From: Leptospiraceae bacterium UBA2033
GTDB taxonomy: Bacteria; Spirochaetota; Leptospiria; Leptospirales; Leptospiraceae
Reading direction: 5' to 3'
Assembly (NCBI GenBank): GCA_002333425.1
Contig: DDBL01000051.1
Coordinates: forward strand, 1-21,155
Length of the DNA stretch: 21,155 nucleotides
Shown here: positions 14,515-21,155 of the stretch, one piece after another
Numbering within the stretch: position 1 is the stretch's first letter
Layout of the letters: every line of letters starts with the position of its first letter
Program-made: the position numbers and the translations under genes
The notes under the pieces: generated by a model
Seen by the model: the letters and a program-made list of their open reading frames with translations, nothing else
Databases searched by the model: none
Told to the model about the DNA's origin: nothing

Positions 14515-15774
14515 ATGTTGATTTTTTATATTCTTTTTACAAGTCTGCTCTATCCAATTATCTTTCTATTGCCAATATTTAGCAATAAAGCGAAGAAGTT
14601 TCTGGAAAAAAGAAATGTAGAAAAAAGAAATATCAGAAAACTTTCCTTCGAATCAAAAAAAGTTAGAGTCATTTGGCTTCATGCAGCCTCTGTAGGCGAA
14701 TTAGATCAATGCAAGGCACAAGCAAGAGCAATTAAGGAAAATCAACCGCAAACCATTATAATTCAATCCGTTTTTTCCGAAAGTGTGCAGGATAAAAATT
14801 TTGATCTTGAATATACTTTTTTTAATTTTCATTTGCCACTTGATTTTTACTTTGCCTATGATTTTATTTTTGAAAAATTTCATCCTGATTCTATTGTGCT
14901 GATGGCGTGGGAAACTTGGCCAAATCTCATTCAATCAGCAAAACGCTATAACTGTAAGGTTTACCTTGCTTCTGCAGTCTTTGATCCAAAGTCCAGACGC
15001 ATTTCTTTTTTTGCTCGTGCCTTAACTCGGTCGGTATTTCAAAAGTTAGATGGGATTTCGCCGGTGAATGAGTCGATGATTTCTGCCTTTCTAGGTTTGG
15101 CTGGAAAAAACACACAAGTTGTTTCGTGCGGAGATTCAAGATTTGATTCAGTTGTCGATAAAATCAAAAGTAAAACTCCAAGTGAAAGTTTTACAGAATT
15201 TGTAAAATTCTATCCGCATAAAAAAATTCTCCTGCTTGCTTCTACCTACACAAATTGCGATGAAATTTTAATTCCTAAACTAAAGGAAGTCTTAAATCTT
15301 GGTTATGCAGTCTGGATTTTTCCACATAAAATCGATCCTGATCGAATTCAGGAAATTAGCCACAATTTACAGCAAATAGGCTTAGGATTTTCCATTTACA
15401 GCACTCTAAAAAATCCTTGTAAAGATAGAATTGTACTATTTGATGTTTTAGGAATCTTGGCATTTGCCTATTTTCATGGCAGCCTAGCCTATATAGGTGG
15501 AGCAGTGCACAATAAAGTTCATAACGTTCTAGAACCTGCCTACTTTGGATTACCACTTATTACGGGAGAAAAAATTTTTAACTCGTTTGATGCTATGAGT
15601 CTACAAGATAATAAAAGTCTCACAGTAATTCATTCTAGCGAAGAATTCTTAAATGCAGTTACTATGTATTCAGATGAATCTATAAAAGAAAAGGCAAGTG
15701 AAGCTAATAAGAATTATGTGCTATCTCGAACAGGCGCATCTGCAAAATTCTATCAGACTTTTCTAAAACAATGA
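14515..15774 (+). CDS. waaA: 3-deoxy-D-manno-octulosonic acid (Kdo) transferase (WaaA/KdtA)
   Basis: WaaA moves Kdo from CMP-Kdo to lipid A precursor at the inner face of the cytoplasmic membrane. The 419-residue protein begins with a membrane anchor (residues 2-22). The N-terminal GT-B half has WLHAASVGE (54-62, catalytic Glu62), LPLD (107-110) and AWETWPNLI (131-139, the conserved Glu-x-WPN). The C-terminal half has FDVLGILAFAYFHGSLAYIGGA and the acceptor/nucleotide motif HNVLEPAYFGLPLITGEKIFNSF. Usual TTTPTG-like residues near 85 are replaced by SVFSESVQD, a divergence from the proteobacterial enzyme. The stop overlaps the jetA start as ATGA, so translation of the Wadjet genes is probably coupled to this LPS gene. 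Confidence 0.92.
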   Translation: MLIFYILFTSLLYPIIFLLPIFSNKAKKFLEKRNVEKRNIRKLSFESKKVRVIWLHAASVGELDQCKAQARAIKENQPQTIIIQSVFSESVQDKNFDLEYTFFNFHLPLDFYFAYDFIFEKFHPDSIVLMAWETWPNLIQSAKRYNCKVYLASAVFDPKSRRISFFARALTRSVFQKLDGISPVNESMISAFLGLAGKNTQVVSCGDSRFDSVVDKIKSKTPSESFTEFVKFYPHKKILLLASTYTNCDEILIPKLKEVLNLGYAVWIFPHKIDPDRIQEISHNLQQIGLGFSIYSTLKNPCKDRIVLFDVLGILAFAYFHGSLAYIGGAVHNKVHNVLEPAYFGLPLITGEKIFNSFDAMSLQDNKSLTVIHSSEEFLNAVTMYSDESIKEKASEANKNYVLSRTGASAKFYQTFLKQ

Positions 15775-17225
15775 ACTATTTAAAAACTAAAAATTTACTC
15801 CGAAACTCTTCTGCTTTTAAACTTTTTAGAAAGGAATATGCTTCTTTTATCATTAGTTTTTTATACACCGAGTTTAAGTTAAACGATCAGTTAACCGTTG
15901 AGTCAGAAGAATTTGCCCGCGATTTAGCAGATACAATTGAAGAATACAAGTCCGAAAATATTTTAGAAAACGAATTAGTATTATCCCCTGAGCATTATAT
16001 CAATGAATGGGCTAATGATGGTTTTATCCGAAAATTCTATGACGATAGTAAGTTAGAATTTTACATCGAGATCACACCTGAAATAGAATCAGTATTCAAA
16101 TGGGTTCATGAAGTTGATAAAATAGAAATGGGAGAAGTAATTGGAACACGTTCTCGTTTTCTAAATATATTTCACCTCTTAAAAGAATTAGTAGATGACA
16201 CAGTTGTTACTTCCGCAGACAAAATTAAAATCTTAGAGAATCAAAAACGAAAAATCGAAGAAGAAATCGAACGCCTCAAGTCCGGTGGAAATGTAAAAAA
16301 ATTAGATGAAAGAGAATTTGGGGAACAATTTCGATTAGCCTTAAAGGAAGCAACCGAGTTAGTCTCTGATTTCCGGCAAATCGAGCGTAACTTCTCAGAC
16401 ATCACAAAACAAGCACAATCCAATTACATGAACCAGATTACAACGAAAGGGGCTGTTCTTGGTTATGTGCTCAATGCAGATGAAGAGCTAATGAACTCCG
16501 AACAAGGAAAAAGTTTTAAAGCATTCTGGCAATTCCTATTATCCCCAGCAAAACAGGATGAATTTGAAAGAATCGTAGACACACTTTATAAAAGAGAAGA
16601 TATCAGAAGTATTGATGAAGGGCAGTTTCTAAAAAAACTAAAAAAACTTCTCCTAGATTCAGGTCGAAAGGTAAACCGAGCCACCGATAAAATGGCAGAC
16701 CAAATTAGAAAAGCGTTATCCGACAAGAGTCTACAAGAAAATAAACGTATCAAAGATATCATTAGCGAAATCAAAAGTCTTTTTTTGAAAAAGCAAACAA
16801 ACCTTGGATCCAAAGAAGAATTTTACTCACTCGAAAGTTTTCCAGAAATCTATCTACCAATAGAAAGACCTCTTTGGGAGAAAAAAGACAAAGGACTAAG
16901 AATTGATCCAGCGCTTGAACTAGCAAACGACCAGATTAGTCCAGAGATAATGGAATTACTCCTGCGGCAGAATTCTATTAACCTCGAAGAATTGTTTTCC
17001 AATATAGATTCTTTCTTAAAATACAAACCCAAAGTAGAACTAAAAGAGATTATTCAGAAGTATCCTCTCAAAAAAGGATTAGAAGAATTAGTTACCTATG
17101 TTTGGATTGCGTCTAATCGCGACCAACATTCAGTCGATGTGTCCAAATTTGAAAATTTTGAAATCGCTGTCAACGAAGAAGAATCAGTAAATGTAAAATT
17201 TCCACAGGTGGTTTATAATATCTAA
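15771..17225 (+). CDS. jetA: Wadjet type I component JetA (DUF3375, kleisin-like)
   Basis: JetA is the MukF/MksF-like kleisin subunit that bridges the JetC SMC dimer and JetB in the Wadjet complex, which recognises and helps cleave circular plasmid DNA. The 484-residue protein matches DUF3375 over its length: an early winged-helix-like part with LLRNSSAFKLFRKEYASFII (9-28), EWANDGFIRKFY (79-90), GEVIGTRSRFL (121-131), a charged coiled segment (150-172), LVSDFRQIERNF (197-208) and QGKSFKAFWQFLLSP (245-259). The C-terminal third would hold the JetC-binding region. No nuclease motif is expected or seen. The start overlaps the waaA stop by four bases (ATGA) and no strong Shine-Dalgarno is present, supporting coupled translation. 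The stop shares a base with the jetB start (TAATG). Confidence 0.88.
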   Translation: MNYLKTKNLLRNSSAFKLFRKEYASFIISFLYTEFKLNDQLTVESEEFARDLADTIEEYKSENILENELVLSPEHYINEWANDGFIRKFYDDSKLEFYIEITPEIESVFKWVHEVDKIEMGEVIGTRSRFLNIFHLLKELVDDTVVTSADKIKILENQKRKIEEEIERLKSGGNVKKLDEREFGEQFRLALKEATELVSDFRQIERNFSDITKQAQSNYMNQITTKGAVLGYVLNADEELMNSEQGKSFKAFWQFLLSPAKQDEFERIVDTLYKREDIRSIDEGQFLKKLKKLLLDSGRKVNRATDKMADQIRKALSDKSLQENKRIKDIISEIKSLFLKKQTNLGSKEEFYSLESFPEIYLPIERPLWEKKDKGLRIDPALELANDQISPEIMELLLRQNSINLEELFSNIDSFLKYKPKVELKEIIQKYPLKKGLEELVTYVWIASNRDQHSVDVSKFENFEIAVNEEESVNVKFPQVVYNI

Positions 17226-17806
17226 TGGAACATACCCTACCCTACGCCGGTGCAGTTTTGAAACTTTTAAAAGGTCCTGTCAATTACGATCTAGACCCAA
17301 AAGAGTGGGAGCAAATTTCCACTTATCAAACTGACCTAAAAAAATACTTCGACAAAATTGGTCTGCACTTAGTTCTAGATTCAGACGATGGATTTGCTTA
17401 TCTCTATCAGCCGTCTGGTGATGATGATTCAGGGTTGCCACGGATAACAAGACGTATCCCCCTACCCTTTGATGTCACACTTCTTTGTGTTCTTCTCCGA
17501 GAAAAATTAGCCGAACAAACTATTGAAGATGTAAATATGGCAAATCTTCTTAAAAAAGAAGACATCTACGAAATGCTAAATCCATTTTACCCAAAAACAC
17601 AAAATGAAGCAGTGCAACACCGCGAGTTCGACCGGTTAATCACAAAAATCCTCGAACTCGGATTTTTGCGTCGAATTGAAAAGGAAAAGTCAGAATTTTA
17701 CCAAATTGAAAAAATTATCAAAGTTCGAGTTCGTGCAGAAGAATTAAATTCCATTAAGGCAAGGCTTTTAGAAAACAATGACAGAAAGACTATTCAAGAT
17801 GAATAA
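17225..17806 (+). CDS. jetB: Wadjet type I component JetB (DUF4194, KITE subunit)
   Basis: JetB is the MukE/MksE-like winged-helix subunit that binds the JetA kleisin in the Wadjet SMC complex. The 193-residue protein shows the DUF4194 pattern: YAGAVLKLLKGPVNYDLDPK (7-26), YFDKIGLHLVLDSDDGFAYL (39-58), a central RRIPLPFDVTLLCVLLREKL stretch, and a final winged-helix segment FDRLITKILELGFLRRI (about 138-154). The length is as expected. The ATG overlaps the jetA stop by one base and the 3' end overlaps jetC by 29 bases. It is clearly part of a co-translated jetABC block. I see no frameshift or missing segment. Confidence 0.88.
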   Translation: MEHTLPYAGAVLKLLKGPVNYDLDPKEWEQISTYQTDLKKYFDKIGLHLVLDSDDGFAYLYQPSGDDDSGLPRITRRIPLPFDVTLLCVLLREKLAEQTIEDVNMANLLKKEDIYEMLNPFYPKTQNEAVQHREFDRLITKILELGFLRRIEKEKSEFYQIEKIIKVRVRAEELNSIKARLLENNDRKTIQDE

Positions 17807-20800
17807 TATCAATACCGAAATGGGATTTCGTTTACTCCGTTTGGAGTTTGTAAACTGGGGGACTTTTAGCAATGGAAAAGTTTATACTGTAGACACTACG
17901 GGAAAAACTTCTCTCATCACAGGTGCTAATGGTTCCGGCAAATCCACATTAGTCGATGCACTTCTAACCCTACTCGTTCCCTCTCAAAAAAGAAATTATA
18001 ACCTAGCCAGTGGAACAGAACGAAAACGCGACAGAGATGAAAAAACGTACATCCAGGGAAATTATGGCAAAACAACAGATGACGCTCTTGGAAGTAAAAT
18101 TCTAAAGATGCGCGACCCAAACGAGGGGCATATCTCTGTTTTACTCGCAGTATTTTATAGTGAAGAAATTAAACGTTATGCGACAATCGCACAGGTCATG
18201 TGGTTTAATAATGGAAGTTTAGACAAGTTCTATTTAGTAGGAGAAAAAGAATTAACCATCCGAGAAAACTTCAAACACGAAGGCGACATCAAACAATTTA
18301 AAAAATCTCTGAAAGCCCAAGACGGAATTAAAATCTTTGACTCCTTCAAAGAATACATCCACGAATTTATCAAAAATGTTGGACTAAGATCCGAAAAGGC
18401 ATTGGATTTATTCAATCAAATTGTTGCTATTAAGTCCATCGGAAACCTAAAAGAATTCATCCGCGAGCATATGCTTGAAAAACATGATATGAATGAAAGG
18501 ATTGAAGACTTAGATAAAAATTATAAAAATCTAAACGATAGTTACAATGCAATTCTGCAAGCCAGAAAACAAATGCAAGAACTGATTCCAATTGACGAGG
18601 AAGCAAAAAAATACGAACAAATCCTAGAAGAAATTCAAAACATCCAAGGAAGTATATTCGTATTACCCGCATTCTTTTCAAAAGAGAAAATTACTCTCTT
18701 AAAAGAAAGTCTAGCAGAAAGTAAATTCAATCTCTCCAAAATGTCAGACATCACAGGAGAATCAGGCTCTGAGTTAAGTCGCAAACGAGAAGAAGAAAGA
18801 AGCCTTTACGCCACAATCGAAAATGATTCTGTGGGTAGAAGAATTACAGAATTACAAAAACAACTCATCGATGAAAGAAAAATTCTAACTACAAAACAAA
18901 CTGCTTTTGAAAAATATAGAACTCTTGCAGTGAATCTACTTTTACAAACTAAGATCACACAAGAAAGTTTTTACGAAAATAAAAAACTAGCGGAAGCTAA
19001 ATTACAAAAGAATTTAGAAACCCAAAAGGAAATCGAAAAAAAGAGAGACGAATGGGTGATTACCCGTAATAATCTCCACACCAATCGACAAGAATTACAA
19101 ATAGAACTAGACTCACTTAAAACTAGAAAAGATCTACTCCCAGGTCTTCAAATTGAACTCAGAAGAGAAATCTGCGAAGCCTTAAATATTCCAATCGAAG
19201 AACTTCCTTATGCCAGTGAGCTAATGCAAGTTAAACCAAAAGAAATGGAATGGAAAGGTGCGATTGAAAAACTTTTGAATAATTTTGGACGAAGCCTACT
19301 TGTTCCCGATAAACACTACGCTGAGGTTAATAGCTACGTTAACAAAACCAAGCTGAAAGGCAAGTTAGTTTATTTCCGACTCTTAGATACAGACAATAGA
19401 AATACGAAGCCTAGTTCTTCCGATTCCCTTTTCTATAAATTGGAATTTAAACCTAACTCAAATTTTACTTCTTGGCTTGAAGCTCGTATTCTAAATGATT
19501 TTAATTACACCTGTGCTAAGTCTATTTCTGAATTTCAAAAGGAAGATAGGGCAATTACAAAAGAGGGGCTAATCAAACATTCCCGCACACGACACGAAAA
19601 GGACGATAGAAGTTCTATAACTGACAGATCGAAGTACATTCTAGGTTGGAGCAATGCGGATAAAGTAAAAGCACTCGACGAAGAGTTAAAGAATTTTGAC
19701 AAAAAATATGAAGAAGCCTATTCGAAAATGGACACACTCGATAAAGAAAAAAAGTCCATTCATAAAAATGACATTGAGCTAAGAGAGATTTTGCGCTACG
19801 AAAATTTTTCTGAAATTGACTATCTCCCTGTTGAAAAAATAATCAAAGACATTGAATCTCATAGAAAGGAATTAGAAATTTCTTCCAATAGCCTAAAGAA
19901 ATTGCAAGAAAAGTTAGATTCCATCAAATCAGAAATCCAAAAGCTAGAGCGAGACAGAACTGATTTTGAAAAGAAAAAGCACAACTTAGAAAGAGATATT
20001 CAAGAATACGAAACTGAAATCAAAGAATGCGAAAGTGTGCTTTCTTTAATTAAGGAAGTAGAATTCGAAAAATACAAACCAGAAATTGAAAAACGAATTA
20101 CTGGGACAAATAAAGTTAGCCTCACGAATATTAAGAATAAACAAAATGAATTGCATAACCTATTCGAAAAACAAAAACAGGACAAAGAAGAATCCAAACA
20201 AAAAGTTCTCACTGGAATTGTCAGGAGAATGGAAGCTTATATAAAAAACTTTGAAACACAAACTACCGAATTAACCGCAGAAATAGAATCTATTCCTGAT
20301 TTCAGAAAAGAATTAGAGAAAATCCAAAGTGATAAACTCCCCGATTTCCAAAATAAATTTAGAAGAATGATGGATGAAAAAGTTGCTCACCAAATCGCAG
20401 AATTTAGAGAAGACTTAAACGAACAAGAAAAAGAAATTTTACATAAAATTGAAGAGTTAAACGAAGCACTTGAGTCTATTGATTACATCCCTGGTTATAC
20501 GTTCATTCAACTTGACTGCCAGCCAACTGTAAACGTGGAAATCGCTGATTTCAAAAAGGAGCTAACAGACTGTATCCCCGACTTAGACAATCCCGAGTCC
20601 AACGAAATTAAATTCGTAAAAATCAAGGAACTCTTAGACAAACTAAAAAATCGTAGCTCAGAAAATACAGACCGTTGGGTAAAACTTGTAACCGATGTTC
20701 GTAATTGGCTTGACTTTCGAGCAATTGAACTTACCCGCGAAGACAGAAAACAAAAAGAAGTCTATGACTCCAGTGCCGGTAAGTCCGGTGGTCAGACAGT

Positions 20801-21107
20801 AAAACTCGCCTACACCATCTTAGCCTCTGCTATTTCCTACCAGTTTGGAATCCGTGAGAAAAAATCTTTCCGATTAGTTGTGATTGATGAAATGTTCAAT
20901 AACCTAGACAACCAGAACTCTCGTTTTGCAATGGACTTATTCAAACAACTCGGACTGCAGTTACTCGTTGTTACCCCACTCGACAAAATCAGCATTGTTG
21001 AGCCATATATATCTTCTATACATTTGGTTGCAAATAACCAGGAGGGTAAAGATTCACGGGTATATCCGATTACAATGGAGACATTGCGTAAGAAAAAAGG
21101 TGGATGA
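17778..21107 (+). CDS. jetC: Wadjet type I component JetC (SMC-like ATPase)
   Basis: JetC is the SMC/MukB-like motor that loops DNA and lets Wadjet sense small circular plasmids. The 1109-residue protein is of normal family length. The N-terminal head has RLEFVNWGTF (21-30) and Walker A GANGSGKST (49-57, Lys55). Long charged coiled coils run roughly 230-460 and 650-960. Between them lies the conserved hinge-side region LPYASELMQVKPKEMEW (about 475-491) with LLVPDKHY. The C-terminal head has the signature GKSGGQ (1001-1006), Walker B LVVIDEMFNNLD (Asp1037, Glu1038) and VTPLDK. Both ATPase halves look intact. The ATG at 17778 is used; an alternative at 17799 gives a shorter overlap with jetB. 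A jetD gene normally follows directly, but here repeat sequence begins within 30 bases. Confidence 0.92.
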   Translation: MTERLFKMNNINTEMGFRLLRLEFVNWGTFSNGKVYTVDTTGKTSLITGANGSGKSTLVDALLTLLVPSQKRNYNLASGTERKRDRDEKTYIQGNYGKTTDDALGSKILKMRDPNEGHISVLLAVFYSEEIKRYATIAQVMWFNNGSLDKFYLVGEKELTIRENFKHEGDIKQFKKSLKAQDGIKIFDSFKEYIHEFIKNVGLRSEKALDLFNQIVAIKSIGNLKEFIREHMLEKHDMNERIEDLDKNYKNLNDSYNAILQARKQMQELIPIDEEAKKYEQILEEIQNIQGSIFVLPAFFSKEKITLLKESLAESKFNLSKMSDITGESGSELSRKREEERSLYATIENDSVGRRITELQKQLIDERKILTTKQTAFEKYRTLAVNLLLQTKITQESFYENKKLAEAKLQKNLETQKEIEKKRDEWVITRNNLHTNRQELQIELDSLKTRKDLLPGLQIELRREICEALNIPIEELPYASELMQVKPKEMEWKGAIEKLLNNFGRSLLVPDKHYAEVNSYVNKTKLKGKLVYFRLLDTDNRNTKPSSSDSLFYKLEFKPNSNFTSWLEARILNDFNYTCAKSISEFQKEDRAITKEGLIKHSRTRHEKDDRSSITDRSKYILGWSNADKVKALDEELKNFDKKYEEAYSKMDTLDKEKKSIHKNDIELREILRYENFSEIDYLPVEKIIKDIESHRKELEISSNSLKKLQEKLDSIKSEIQKLERDRTDFEKKKHNLERDIQEYETEIKECESVLSLIKEVEFEKYKPEIEKRITGTNKVSLTNIKNKQNELHNLFEKQKQDKEESKQKVLTGIVRRMEAYIKNFETQTTELTAEIESIPDFRKELEKIQSDKLPDFQNKFRRMMDEKVAHQIAEFREDLNEQEKEILHKIEELNEALESIDYIPGYTFIQLDCQPTVNVEIADFKKELTDCIPDLDNPESNEIKFVKIKELLDKLKNRSSENTDRWVKLVTDVRNWLDFRAIELTREDRKQKEVYDSSAGKSGGQTVKLAYTILASAISYQFGIREKKSFRLVVIDEMFNNLDNQNSRFAMDLFKQLGLQLLVVTPLDKISIVEPYISSIHLVANNQEGKDSRVYPITMETLRKKKGG

Positions 21108-21132
21108 TGAGGCTGTAAGAAGGCAAAAGGTT

Positions 21133-21155
21133 TGCCACTGAGGCACAAAGACACA
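21133..21155. repeat. Left arm of a CCACAGAGG-type repeat, cut by the window end
   Basis: TGCCACTGAGGCACAAAG begins 26 bases after the jetC stop and runs to the end of the window. It matches the inward left arm at 1573-1598 and the reverse complement of 6844-6869 with a few changes. The opposite arm would be beyond the window, in the place where jetD would usually begin. Confidence 0.7.

Noticed and set aside
18457..20212. Possible SbcC/Rad50-type nuclease subunit identity for the large coiled-coil ATPase
   Set aside because: The DUF3375 and DUF4194 partners immediately upstream and the LPYASELMQVK region identify JetC; no SbcD-like nuclease gene and no CxxC zinc hook are seen.
20837..21154. 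105-codon minus-strand reading frame over the end of jetC
   Set aside because: It is antisense to the conserved signature and Walker B region of JetC and has no recognisable domain or start context.

Overview
The window comes from an AT-rich Gram-negative spirochaete, most likely Leptospira or a close relative. The best clues are a DUF1564 protein (a family I know essentially only from Leptospira), an LPS Kdo transferase, the MEP-pathway enzyme IspH, a relaxed spirochaete-type lipobox, frequent TTG start codons, and intergenic repeats of the CTCTGTG...CTGTGGCA type. Assignments rest on reading motifs by eye; no database search was run.

Layout. Positions 1-2655 (+) carry an SH3b lipoprotein and ispH, separated by a palindromic repeat. 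Positions 2659-3120 (-) encode a small exported beta-barrel/coiled-coil protein. Positions 3224-6620 (-) form a tight operon read DUF486 membrane protein, murF, purE, purK; both purE and purK start with TTG inside a TTGA overlap with the preceding stop codon. Positions 6621-7002 hold a MITE-like element and no gene. Positions 7003-7839 (+) encode a protein with a possible degenerate receiver domain and a coiled coil. Positions 7844-10411 (-) hold a kexin-like subtilase that lacks its own prodomain, followed downstream by a separate exported protein that looks like the missing prodomain. Positions 10557-13710 (+) carry gltA, an RlmI-type rRNA methyltransferase and an RluE-type pseudouridine synthase. 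Positions 13779-14390 (-) encode the DUF1564 protein. Positions 14515-21107 (+) carry waaA followed, with overlapping ends, by jetA, jetB and jetC of a type I Wadjet (SMC-like anti-plasmid) system. The window stops 48 bases after jetC, inside another copy of the intergenic repeat, and jetD is not seen.

How they work together. The housekeeping genes cover isoprenoid, purine, peptidoglycan, TCA-cycle, LPS and ribosome-modification functions. Two accessory systems stand out. One is the apparent split-zymogen protease pair, with the prodomain encoded in trans. The other is the Wadjet cluster, which is translationally coupled to an essential-type LPS gene and whose nuclease partner JetD is absent from, or displaced beyond, this window. 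Several palindromic intergenic elements (1573-1674, 6727-6896, 8431-8560, 11856-11884, 14428-14460) are not explained by the genes.
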